From: Selenomonadaceae bacterium
GTDB lineage: Bacteria > Bacillota > Negativicutes > Selenomonadales > Selenomonadaceae
DNA length: 56,126 bases
Assembly: GCA_022786545.1 (NCBI GenBank)
Contig: JALFXV010000036.1
Location: 1-56,126 of the forward strand
Direction of reading: 5' to 3'
Each line of letters begins with the position of its first letter. Within the stretch, counting starts at the first letter, position 1. This document shows positions 27,392-36,513 of this stretch, piece by piece. The position numbers and the translations under genes were made by a program. The notes beneath the pieces were generated by a model. It worked only from the letters and a program-made list of their open reading frames with translations, searched no databases and was not told the origin of the DNA.

Positions 27392-28189
27392 TCATGATTT
27401 TCTCAGTAAAACCAGTGCCGGATGTACCACTTTGCCACTGCCCACATATCTATACCCCGGTAGCAGCATTTCCTGCACCTTTCCCAGCTGACTGCTGTCC
27501 TTGGCACGTCCCATACACCCTGCATCAAAGCCCTGCCCCGGCTCTGCCATGATGATTTCATAGGCAGCAACCTTGTCCACACCGGCAACGGCGTGAATGG
27601 CAAAGGTCATAACCTCCTTGAATATCTCCCTGTCCTGTGCGGAAGCCAGACCTTCATTGATAGCATTGCTCATATACAGCCAGGCACTATCAAGATGCTT
27701 TTCCTGTGCAATACCTAATAACAGCTTCAGGCCATCATCGTCAGTATGACAGCCAAATGCCGCCATTACCCCTGCCAACATCCTTTCACTTAGCTTGTGA
27801 ATTAATTTCGTAATCCTTTCTGCTTCATGATACCGCTCATCATAATAATCATTAAGCTGTTCTGCTTTATCTTTTGCAGCCTGAACATCACTCAGTTCGT
27901 TTTGCAAATTCAGACATTTTTGCTGCTCTGCTTCTAGCTTTTGCTCCAATTCATAGCGAAAGCTAGATAGCTTATCATTATAGCTACTCGTCAGCTGTTC
28001 AATTTCATCCTTATGCCGTGTCTGCAGCAAATTAAGAGCGTTCTCATGTTTATCGTGCATGAACGCAATAACCTCATCATGTTCCTTTTGTAACCTATCC
28101 ACTTCTTCCTGATGCCTGCGCTCCATCTCGGCAAAGCCAGCTTTCAGCTGTGCTACAACATCTTCCAACAACATCTCATACTCTTGCAC
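27392..28189 (-). CDS. GrpE-like coiled-coil protein 1 (first gene of operon)
   Basis: 265 residues. Coiled coil at about 10-125, helical middle at 125-215, then GFDAGCMGRAKDSSQLGKVQ at about 220-239 and GYRYVGSGKVVHPALVLL at about 245-262. The C-terminal part matches the GrpE beta wing closely (FD...H.A....D...G.V..V...GY...R.IRPA.V.V). This is the clearest of the three GrpE-like proteins and supports the reading of the other two. Start codon is GTG at 28189 with GGAGTGGG 6-7 bases upstream. The promoter and inverted repeat about 90-120 bases upstream belong to this gene, so it opens the operon and is followed directly by an Hsp70-like gene. Confidence 0.75.
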   Translation of the reverse strand: MQEYEMLLEDVVAQLKAGFAEMERRHQEEVDRLQKEHDEVIAFMHDKHENALNLLQTRHKDEIEQLTSSYNDKLSSFRYELEQKLEAEQQKCLNLQNELSDVQAAKDKAEQLNDYYDERYHEAERITKLIHKLSERMLAGVMAAFGCHTDDDGLKLLLGIAQEKHLDSAWLYMSNAINEGLASAQDREIFKEVMTFAIHAVAGVDKVAAYEIIMAEPGQGFDAGCMGRAKDSSQLGKVQEMLLPGYRYVGSGKVVHPALVLLRKS

Positions 28190-28283
28190 AATCCCACTCC
28201 CATCAAACTATCTCATAAACACTCAGATAGTATACGCTAAAACAATCACATTTCTATCCTACATTGGTCATAATTCTACTAAC

Positions 28284-28292
28284 ATTATAACA
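28284..28292 (-). promoter_or_regulatory. Extended -10 promoter of the Hsp70 operon
   Basis: On the minus strand TGTTATAATG contains a perfect TATAAT preceded by TGn (extended -10). No good -35 box is found 17 bases upstream (ATACAG). The predicted start near 28277 gives a leader of about 88 bases before the GTG of the first operon gene. The same TGTTATAAT word occurs upstream of the rodZ-like gene. Confidence 0.5.
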
Positions 28293-28310
28293 GTTCGACA
28301 TAAAAACTGT
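28290..28310. promoter_or_regulatory. Inverted repeat in the operon promoter (possible operator)
   Basis: ACAGTT and AACTGT form perfect 6-bp arms around a 9-base gap. The repeat lies directly upstream of, and just touching, the extended -10 element, where a repressor would block polymerase. It may be an operator, but six-base arms can occur by chance in A/T-rich DNA. Confidence 0.35.
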
Positions 28311-28357
28311 ATATCCTGCTTTTTTGTATGTTTTTTCTAACAATTTTCCCTAATATC

Positions 28358-28384
28358 AAAAGAAGCCCCGTTTTTGGGGCTTCT
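28358..28384 (-). terminator. Rho-independent terminator after the 174-residue protein gene
   Basis: Minus strand: AGAAGCCCC, a short A-rich loop, GGGGCTTCT, then TTT. A perfect 9-bp G/C-rich stem with a short T run, 39 bases after the stop of the gene ending at 28423. It separates that gene from the Hsp70 operon, so the operon has its own promoter. Confidence 0.75.
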
Positions 28385-28422
28385 CCCTGACCACACTGAG
28401 TAATTGATGTGCCTGTGCAGGA

Positions 28423-28947
28423 CTATTCAAAACACTTCTGGATGATTGCCAGCAGAGCATCTGCTGTGATAAGCTGCTCAAGCTCTGCTTTCTGCTCCTG
28501 CCATGTGCCCAGCTTTTTGCCAGCAAAGTACATCTCCGCCCAGGCCTGAGCGGTTTTCAAGCCATCTTCCTCAAAAAGATTTGTCTCCTTGCTGTCCTCG
28601 TCCAGCGTAATGTACCTGAGCAGCAGGTTCCGCGTCATGCTAGCTCCGTATTTTTCCTCAAGGAACCTATGCTGAAAATGGGTTCGCAGTTCGACAAACA
28701 CATCGCGGATAAAATCCCTGCGCACCGCCTCGGAGGAAAAATCCGCTGCCGTATACTTTGTCAGATTTACCTGGAGATTTTTGTCCAGCAGGCTGTAATA
28801 CAGAGGAAAAACATCATTCTGCCAGGCAATATAAATTACCGGCAAATCCTCCCGGCTGATACCTGCAAACTCATAGCAGCCATCCAACAGGGGATTGATT
28901 GCTTCAATCAGTGCGTCATAGTCTTCAAAAGCCTTTTTCGTTTCCAT
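28423..28947 (-). CDS. Hypothetical protein, 174 residues
   Basis: I do not recognise this protein. It is acidic and probably all-helical, with LPVIYIAWQNDVFPLYYSLL as the only strongly hydrophobic-aromatic stretch, FIRDVFVELRTHFQHRFLEE in the middle and a Glu/Leu-rich end. There is no signal peptide, membrane segment or Cys motif. AGGAGG lies 8 bases before the ATG, so it is well translated. It has its own terminator and lies between the winged-helix gene and the Hsp70 operon. It could be a small partner of either, or unrelated. Confidence 0.7.
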   Translation of the reverse strand: METKKAFEDYDALIEAINPLLDGCYEFAGISREDLPVIYIAWQNDVFPLYYSLLDKNLQVNLTKYTAADFSSEAVRRDFIRDVFVELRTHFQHRFLEEKYGASMTRNLLLRYITLDEDSKETNLFEEDGLKTAQAWAEMYFAGKKLGTWQEQKAELEQLITADALLAIIQKCFE

Positions 28948-29270
28948 AGCGGCATCCTCCTCATCATTTCTTGCACATAATCTTCTTTTACGCTAGCGCA
29001 AAAAATACTCTACCACAGATGATGGGAAAATGCACGGCATGAGGCAGGCAGAAAGTTTCCTCTATTATGCAGGCAATCATCAAATCCAACCTGAATATAC
29101 GCGAAAAAAAACAGCAGTTATGCTGGCTGCTTGAGGTATTTGCCAGGAATACTGCTGAGATATTGCATCATATTACATTTATAATGCATTTATATCACAT
29201 GTAATATAAATATATACCACATACATTTCGCATATATAGTGAAAAAAGTTCTGTCGCAAAATGACCTCCG
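28948..29270. other. 323-base gap: A/T-rich, with inverted repeat and weak terminator
   Basis: No gene seen. It holds a perfect 9-bp inverted repeat, ATATTACAT / ATGTAATAT (29170-29178 and 29199-29207, 20-base gap), and a weak minus-strand hairpin AGCAG/CTGCT (29113-29131) followed by a run of T at 29104-29111. The second could end the winged-helix transcript. Confidence 0.4.
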
Positions 29271-30455
29271 TCACCTGCCATGCAGGGTGGGAAGCCTGTT
29301 GCTGAACCTGTACCCCCGGCTCCCGGCAAAGACTGTACGCTCAATCACTCCTGCCTGTGCTAATTGCTTTATTGCCTTGGACACCGTTGGTATGGAGATA
29401 TGGCAGGCAATGGCTATATCCTTCAGCTGCAGCAAATCCTTGTGCTCAATATCCCCCTGACCTTGCCTTACCTTGCAGGCATATCCTTCCTCATCTGCCG
29501 TAATAAACAGGAAAAGCAAAACCACCAGTGCCGCCTTGCTCAAGGATTGCCGCCCTGCCTCTGCCAGGGATGACAGCACTGGATTGCCATCGTAGCCCAA
29601 AAGGACAACGTATTCCAACAATTCCTGCCGCAGCAGGCATAAATCACTGCCGCTGGCAGAAACAAATGGCGTATCTGCAGCCAGTTCCAGAAGCTTGCGT
29701 GCTACAGCCGGGTGGGCAGGACTGTCCCCCTGCTGCCGTATCACTTCCATGATTTCCGCCTGCCAGCGCGGTATGCCGCAATCAGCCAAAACGCTGCTGA
29801 CGATGGATATACCTTCCTCATCACTGGCAAATTCCGCCTGGGCAGCATCGTCTCCTTCCAGCAGGATGCCGGTCAGTACATCAGACTGCCACATGGCTTT
29901 CAGGACAGCCGAAAATGACTCCAGGTGAAGGACTGCCTCCTCTAAACTAAAATCCATCGCCTTTGCCACAGGCTGGATGGCAAAGCCGTAGCTGCCATCT
30001 GTAAGTTTATTCACCAGCTGCAGCTTCTCCCCAAGGAGCTTCATCCCCAGGGAGAAAGTATTACGCTCCAATGGAAAAATTTGTGTAAAATCATCCCTGC
30101 CTATGCCCTTGTCAGTTTCCTGCAAATCATCCAGCATAATGCCTGTCAATGCATCGCCGGATTGTTTCTGCATCCTGCTGCGTATCACAGGAGCACGCAG
30201 CACAAGCAGGGCAAGAAAAATGTAAATGCCTGCCCTGACAGCTTTGTTTCCCTGGCTGCCTGCCAGCAATTTTTCCAAAAAGCTTCGCCGCAGTATAACC
30301 ATATCGCCTTGATAAAAGACCGGGATTTCCATAATGCGCACCGCCATCAGCATCAGAAGGGCATCATAAATATCATCCATTTTTTCGTACCCATCCTGTG
30401 CTGAACGCTTTGCCAACCTCAACAGGCGTGCCTCATCACTGCTGATATTTTCCAT
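29271..30455 (-). CDS. Protein with C-terminal winged helix-turn-helix (putative regulator)
   Basis: About 394 residues. The last 60 carry a winged HTH: LKDIAIACHISIPTVSKAIK (helix-turn-helix) followed by LAQAGVIERTVFAGSRGYRF (wing). The first 330 residues are helical, with hydrophobic stretches (AGIYIFLALLVLRAP, KAALVVLLFLFIT) that look like buried helices more than membrane spans. The family of this part is unknown to me. ATG 30455 lies 4 bases after the dehydrogenase stop, so translation is probably coupled; an ATG at 30473 overlaps that gene. Neither has a clear ribosome site. A wHTH protein next to a large accessory operon is a natural candidate for its regulator, but this is only position-based. 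Confidence 0.7.
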   Translation of the reverse strand: MENISSDEARLLRLAKRSAQDGYEKMDDIYDALLMLMAVRIMEIPVFYQGDMVILRRSFLEKLLAGSQGNKAVRAGIYIFLALLVLRAPVIRSRMQKQSGDALTGIMLDDLQETDKGIGRDDFTQIFPLERNTFSLGMKLLGEKLQLVNKLTDGSYGFAIQPVAKAMDFSLEEAVLHLESFSAVLKAMWQSDVLTGILLEGDDAAQAEFASDEEGISIVSSVLADCGIPRWQAEIMEVIRQQGDSPAHPAVARKLLELAADTPFVSASGSDLCLLRQELLEYVVLLGYDGNPVLSSLAEAGRQSLSKAALVVLLFLFITADEEGYACKVRQGQGDIEHKDLLQLKDIAIACHISIPTVSKAIKQLAQAGVIERTVFAGSRGYRFSNRLPTLHGR

Positions 30456-30459
30456 ATTA

Positions 30460-32009
<1,550 letters not shown>

Positions 32010-32043
32010 CTAAATTTCCATCTTCCTATGAATTGTCTTGGCT

Positions 32044-32060
32044 ATATTGATTATATCAAT
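32044..32060 (-). promoter_or_regulatory. Probable extended -10 promoter for pyrR
   Basis: Minus-strand ATTGATATAATCAAT holds TGATATAAT (extended -10). The predicted start is about 55 bases before the pyrR ATG. The -35 is poor. The 15-base word is a perfect palindrome around ATA and closely resembles the pnp -10 region. Confidence 0.4.
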
Positions 32061-32084
32061 TCTCTTAAATACCTTAATTGCCTT

Positions 32085-33005
32085 TTATCTCCGCCTGAGC
32101 TTTTCCAGCAAGTCCTGCATATCCTGAGGCAGCGGCGCTGCAAAGCGCATCCTTTCCCCCGTTGACGGGTGAGTCAGTTCCAGGCTGGCTGAGTGCAGTG
32201 CCTGCCCCTGAATGGCAAACTTTCCTCTCACCCTGCCGTGCCTGTCCGTGCCGTATTTCGGGTCCCCTACTAACGGGTGGCCGATATAGGTCATGTGGAC
32301 GCGTATCTGATGGGTACGGCCTGTTTCCAGCCTGCACTCCGTCAGGGTATATTCCCCGAAGCGTTCCAGCACCCGGAAACGAGTAACAGCCGGCTTGCCG
32401 TTTTCCCTGACAATGGCCATCTTCTTCCGATCAGAAGCATCACGTCCAATATCTCCCCGGATGATGCCGGATTCTTCCTTGATATTGCCCCAGACCACCG
32501 CCTGATAGATGCGGAAGGCAGTCTTTTCTTGAATCTGCTTCGCCAGGCTGAGATGGGCCTGGTCATTTTTAGCCGCCACCATGACACCGGAGGTATCCTT
32601 GTCCAGCCTGTGGACGATGCCCGGGCGGATTTCCCCGTTGATGCCGGATAAATCCTCGCAGTGATGCAGCAGGGCATTGACCAGGGTGCCGGAAAACACC
32701 CCTGCCGCCGGGTGCACCACCATGCCCCTGGCCTTGTTGATGACGATAATGTCCTTGTCCTCATAGAGAATGTCCAAGGGAATATCCTCCGGGAGGATTG
32801 CCGTATTTTCCGGCTCCGGCACGGACAGTTCCACCTCATCGCCAGCTTTCAGCTTGTAATTTCCCTTGCGCACCGCCTGATTTACTGTGGCATTGCCGCT
32901 GGCAACCAGCTTCTGCACGTGGGAGCGGGAAAACTCCGGCTGCATCCTGGTCAGGAACACATCCAGCCGCTCGCCTGCCTTGTCAGCTGCAAATCTCATC
33001 CTCAT
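32085..33005 (-). CDS. rluD: RluD-family 23S rRNA pseudouridine synthase
   Basis: 306 residues. An N-terminal S4 RNA-binding domain (about 10-75: AGERLDVFLTR, SRSHVQKLVASGNATVN) is followed by the RluA-type catalytic domain. The catalytic Asp is in IVHRLDKDTSGVMVAAK; TGRTHQIRVHM and GHPLVGDPKYG are further family motifs. It isomerises uridine in large-subunit rRNA. The start overlaps the end of lspA by 23 bases, as often seen in Firmicutes. The exact target site (RluD, RluC or YlyB-type) is not decided; lspA-neighbouring copies are usually called YlyB. Confidence 0.93.
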   Translation of the reverse strand: MRMRFAADKAGERLDVFLTRMQPEFSRSHVQKLVASGNATVNQAVRKGNYKLKAGDEVELSVPEPENTAILPEDIPLDILYEDKDIIVINKARGMVVHPAAGVFSGTLVNALLHHCEDLSGINGEIRPGIVHRLDKDTSGVMVAAKNDQAHLSLAKQIQEKTAFRIYQAVVWGNIKEESGIIRGDIGRDASDRKKMAIVRENGKPAVTRFRVLERFGEYTLTECRLETGRTHQIRVHMTYIGHPLVGDPKYGTDRHGRVRGKFAIQGQALHSASLELTHPSTGERMRFAAPLPQDMQDLLEKLRRR

Positions 33006-33432
33006 TCCGCCTTTGCCAAATATCCAAAATCAACATACCTGCCCCGGCACAGATGGCAATATCAGCGATATTGAACACCGGCCAGATGCGAAAGTCCAGA
33101 AAGTCCACCACCAGGCCGCTCTGAATCCTGTCAGCCAGGTTGCCCACAGCACCACCCAGCAGCAGCCCCGCCCCGCTGCGCATCAGCAGGGATTCCTGCT
33201 GCAGCTTCTTGTAAAATGCCGCCCCCAGAAGGACAGCTGCCAGGGCTACCAGAATGAAAATCCAGCGCTGGTGCTCCAGCATGCCGAAGGCAGCTCCCGG
33301 ATTTAATACATAAGTGATATGAAAAATTCCCTTGATAACCGGCAAAGACTGTCCCAGGTGCATAGTAGACACCACCAGATGCTTTACCAGCTGATCAATA
33401 ATAAAAACTAAAATTCCTATACCTAAAGGCAC
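32983..33432 (-). CDS. lspA: Lipoprotein signal peptidase LspA
   Basis: 149 residues with four hydrophobic segments. The catalytic aspartates are in GNLADRIQ and FNIADIAIC; YVLNPGAAFGML is the conserved N-P-G/A-A-F region. It cleaves prolipoproteins after lipidation in the cytoplasmic membrane. The start is GTG, with GGAGG 9 bases upstream. Confidence 0.95.
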   Translation of the reverse strand: MPLGIGILVFIIDQLVKHLVVSTMHLGQSLPVIKGIFHITYVLNPGAAFGMLEHQRWIFILVALAAVLLGAAFYKKLQQESLLMRSGAGLLLGGAVGNLADRIQSGLVVDFLDFRIWPVFNIADIAICAGAGMLILDIWQRRNEDEICS

Positions 33433-33476
33433 CTGTTATAGCCTCCAAAACTAAATTACTCTATACCTTTATTAAC

Positions 33477-34295
33477 CTATACCCTTTCCACAGGCACGGT
33501 CTTGTCTGTTACGCCTATCTGAGCGGCAATAGCCACGCTGGCGGCACTGGCATGCACACCATCAGTTTCCTGCTTCTTGGCAGCAGCGGCGTGAACACCA
33601 TCAGCTGCCTGCTGCTTAGCATCATCATGGCCGCCCTCAGCCGCTGCCGAAGCCGTTGTGCTCCTTGCCGCACCAGATGCTTCTTTTGCCTGTGCCTGAA
33701 CCGGAGCCTGTGGCTTGGACTGGGGCTGCGCCGGAACTTTGACGGCAGCCGCTTTCCCTGGCTTCCCCGGCACACCATCCGGCAGGATGTCGTATGCTTC
33801 CTCCAGAAGCCCCAGTTCCGTCTGCAGCAGGTTGCGCATCTTGGCCACAAACTGGCGCCTTTCCCTGACGATGCGCTCGTATTCCGCCACTGCAGCCCGT
33901 ACCTGCACCGCAGCTGCTTCAATCTTGCGCTTACATTCACGCTCGGTATCCTGCCTCAGCTTTTCCGCGTACAGTTCCGCCTCCCGCTTCAGGTTTTCCC
34001 CTGCCTGCCTGGCTGCCTGCCGCACTTCCTCGCCGCGGATGTTGGCGGTATTGACTACCTCGTCAGCGGTGCGCTGGGCTACCAGCAGCGTATCCTGCAA
34101 ATTCTTTTCCAGCTGATGATACTGGTCAAGCTGCTTGTTGCACAGCTCGATTTCCTTCTTCATCTGATGGTTGTCGCGATAAAGCATTTCATAATCATTG
34201 ACAACCTGGTCAAGAAAATCGTCTACTTCCTCCTGGTTGAAACCGCGAAAGCTGCGGGAAAATTCCTTGTTGTGAATATCTACCGGTGTCAGCAT
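33477..34295 (-). CDS. divIVA: DivIVA-domain cell division protein
   Basis: 272 residues. The N-terminal membrane-binding motif MLTPVDIHNKEFSRSFRGF with Phe/Arg pair, then YNQEEVDDFL-type segment and a long coiled coil to about 165. It marks negatively curved membrane at septa and poles. The last 100 residues are Ala/Gln/Pro-rich low complexity with a near-duplicate AADGVHAAAA / TDGVHASAA. Such a tail is not needed by the core family and is probably a flexible partner-binding end. Confidence 0.92.
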   Translation of the reverse strand: MLTPVDIHNKEFSRSFRGFNQEEVDDFLDQVVNDYEMLYRDNHQMKKEIELCNKQLDQYHQLEKNLQDTLLVAQRTADEVVNTANIRGEEVRQAARQAGENLKREAELYAEKLRQDTERECKRKIEAAAVQVRAAVAEYERIVRERRQFVAKMRNLLQTELGLLEEAYDILPDGVPGKPGKAAAVKVPAQPQSKPQAPVQAQAKEASGAARSTTASAAAEGGHDDAKQQAADGVHAAAAKKQETDGVHASAASVAIAAQIGVTDKTVPVERV

Positions 34296-34313
34296 AACAC
34301 TGCCTCCCTACAA

Positions 34314-35108
34314 TCAATAATATCTTTTCAAGAGTACGCCGATGCGCCCCTTTTTTGTCTGTCCCCTGACTTCGGCCACTTCCAGCCGTCCACGGCCCCG
34401 CAGGGAAAGCACATCCCCTTCCTTGACAGCCTGGGCTGCACCCTTGACCGGCTGCCAGTTCAGCTTTAGCTTGTCAGCTGCAATATCGCTGGCCGCCTTG
34501 CTCCGGGAAACGCCATAGCCTGCCGCCGCGATGGAATCCACTCGCAGGGAAGCCACAGTAGCACGCAGTTCCTTATACTTTTCCTCTTTTGCCGGGATAA
34601 GGGACAAATCTGAAAGCTGGCAGGTGACGCCGCTGTGGCCTATCTGGGTGAGATTTTCCAGCAGGTAGTCAGCCATTTTGCTATCTGTCACAATGCCTGC
34701 CCGGGCTGTGCCCATGACAATATCCCCCAGCCGGTTTCTTTCAATGCCCAGGCTCATCAATGCCCCCAGCACGTCACGATGGCCGATATGCTCAAACTGC
34801 CCGTTCCAGCTGACAGCCACATAGGCCAGCTCAAAGGAAGGCGAGCCCCCAAAGTCCTTGTCAATCAGCAGGGCACGCTGGCGCTCCGCTCCTGGATAAC
34901 CGCCGTCAAAATCCAGCCTGAGGCCAGGATAGTTGGCAGCGATAGTCTCGGCAATCTCCTGCCCGTAGGGGTCCAAAAAGCCGCTGAGGCGGAATTTCTG
35001 GCTTCTCTGCACCTGCTCTGCCATATCTACCAGCTTGATTGCAGTTTCTTCGCCCTCAGTTCCCCTATAATATCTGATAATTTTCTCTTTCTGTTCTGAA
35101 CCTGCCAT
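34314..35108 (-). CDS. ylmH: YlmH-type S4-domain RNA-binding protein
   Basis: 264 residues. The C-terminal S4 domain (about 180-255: RVDSIAAAGYGVSRSKAASD, EGDVLSLRGRGRLEV) binds structured RNA. The N-terminal and middle regions (AYVAVSWNGQFEHIGHRDVL, IVMGTARAGIVTD) match YlmH. Its place between sepF/proC and divIVA is conserved in Firmicutes. In Bacillus YlmH acts on ribosomes or stalled nascent-chain complexes (established by others), so the role here is presumed similar. Confidence 0.9.
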   Translation of the reverse strand: MAGSEQKEKIIRYYRGTEGEETAIKLVDMAEQVQRSQKFRLSGFLDPYGQEIAETIAANYPGLRLDFDGGYPGAERQRALLIDKDFGGSPSFELAYVAVSWNGQFEHIGHRDVLGALMSLGIERNRLGDIVMGTARAGIVTDSKMADYLLENLTQIGHSGVTCQLSDLSLIPAKEEKYKELRATVASLRVDSIAAAGYGVSRSKAASDIAADKLKLNWQPVKGAAQAVKEGDVLSLRGRGRLEVAEVRGQTKKGRIGVLLKRYY

Positions 35109-35132
35109 AAACCAATTCTTCCCTATAAAATA

Positions 35133-35939
35133 TTATTTCCTGCCCAGCTCCGCGGAACGCTCCGAGGCTGCCAGCACCGCATCAATCAAAGCACCCCGCA
35201 CTCCCTGCTGCTCCAGGACGTGGACACCGGCAATCGTAGTACCGGCAGGGCTGGTTACCTGGTCCCGCAGCACATCAGGATGCTTGCCGGATTCCAGTAC
35301 CATCTTTGCCGCCCCATAAAGGGTCTGGGCCGCCAGCAGGGTAGCCGTAGCCCGTGGCAATCCTGCTGCCACGCCCCCGTCCGACAGGGCATCAATCATC
35401 AAGAAGCCATAAGCAGGGCCGCTGCCGGAAAGCCCGGTAACAGCGTCCAGCATGTACTCCTTGACCTCCACAGCCTGGCCGCAGGAGGCCAAAATCAACC
35501 GCACGTCCTCTGCATCGTCAGCACAGGTATTGCTGCTGAGAGCGTAGGCAGACATGCCCTCGCCCACGGACAAAGGTGTATTTGGCATGACGCGGATAAT
35601 CTTCTGCTCCGGGAAAAACTCCCGTATGCTGTCGATGGTCAGCCCTGCCACGATGGATACCAGCACAGCATCCTGCTTCAGCTTGCCCTGCACCTCTGCC
35701 ATAGCCTTGGCTGCAACCTGCGGCTTGATGGCCAGCACCAGCATGTCCATTTCCGAGATAAAACCATCTGCCCCCACAGAAGCATGGACACCATAGCCGT
35801 CCGCTAAAAAGCGGCAGCGTTCCTCCTTGTGGTCTGAAACAAAAATATTTTCTGCGGCTAAAACCTGCTTGCTGACAGCGCCGTACAAAATTGCCTCTGC
35901 CATAGCGCCGCCGCCAATAAATCCAATTTTCTTTTCCAT
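35133..35939 (-). CDS. proC: Pyrroline-5-carboxylate reductase
   Basis: 268 residues. NAD(P) motif IGFIGGGAMAEAILYG at the N-terminus, VMPNTPLSVGEGM, LSGSGPAYGFLMIDAL and DQVTSPAGTTIAGV are diagnostic of ProC. It catalyses the last step of proline synthesis. The start overlaps the sepF stop by one base (TAATG). Confidence 0.95.
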   Translation of the reverse strand: MEKKIGFIGGGAMAEAILYGAVSKQVLAAENIFVSDHKEERCRFLADGYGVHASVGADGFISEMDMLVLAIKPQVAAKAMAEVQGKLKQDAVLVSIVAGLTIDSIREFFPEQKIIRVMPNTPLSVGEGMSAYALSSNTCADDAEDVRLILASCGQAVEVKEYMLDAVTGLSGSGPAYGFLMIDALSDGGVAAGLPRATATLLAAQTLYGAAKMVLESGKHPDVLRDQVTSPAGTTIAGVHVLEQQGVRGALIDAVLAASERSAELGRK

Positions 35940-36484
35940 TATTTATTCTCCCACGGCATATCGGTAAATCCCTGATTGGTCTGCTTGCTGACAGACACAT
36001 TGACATTTTTCGGCGAAAACAGCCATACCCGGGTGCTGATGGAATTTACGTTGCCATCCAGCGCATAGGTGGTACCGCTGACAAAATCAAGAATCCGGCG
36101 GTACAGCTGGTCATCGACTCCCTCAAAATTAATCACTACCGGGCGCTTTTCCTTCAGGCAGTTGGCAATCTGCTGGGAATCGTCCAGTGAGCGGGGCTGA
36201 ATGACCACCACCTTCATACTGGGTGCAGTATTGCTGTGAGCTATATGAAGGGGGCTGCCGCCATTCTCACGCACCTGTGCGCCAGCGCCGCTGATGTTCA
36301 CCACATTGCTGCCCCGGCTGCTGCCAGATTCCGGCTGAACCGGCCTGGCTGCCCTGCTGATTGGTTCAGCCGGCTCTGCCGGTTTCTTGGCAGGCTCTGC
36401 CGGAGGTGCTTCAATGTCTGCTTCGTCCTCTTCCGGCTCCGGCTTGGACAGGCCGAATTTTTCAAAAAATTTATCAATACCCAT
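35939..36484 (-). CDS. sepF: SepF cell division protein
   Basis: 181 residues. An N-terminal amphipathic segment (MGIDKFFEKFGL), an acidic/Pro linker at 15-85, then the SepF domain (KVVVIQPRSLDDSQQIANCL, RPVVINFEGVD, LDFVSGTTYALDGNV). It polymerises and tethers FtsZ to the membrane. Confidence 0.95.
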   Translation of the reverse strand: MGIDKFFEKFGLSKPEPEEDEADIEAPPAEPAKKPAEPAEPISRAARPVQPESGSSRGSNVVNISGAGAQVRENGGSPLHIAHSNTAPSMKVVVIQPRSLDDSQQIANCLKEKRPVVINFEGVDDQLYRRILDFVSGTTYALDGNVNSISTRVWLFSPKNVNVSVSKQTNQGFTDMPWENK

Positions 36485-36513
36485 CGGGTTTTCCTCCCTG
36501 CTCTAAATTTTAA

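Noticed and set aside
680..28189. Prophage or transposon origin of the large operon
   Set aside because: No integrase, transposase, terminal repeats or phage structural genes are visible at either end inside the window.
27392..28189. Identity as the housekeeping GrpE
   Set aside because: It has a much longer coiled-coil stalk and a different middle region, no dnaK-dnaJ neighbours, and two sister copies in the same operon.
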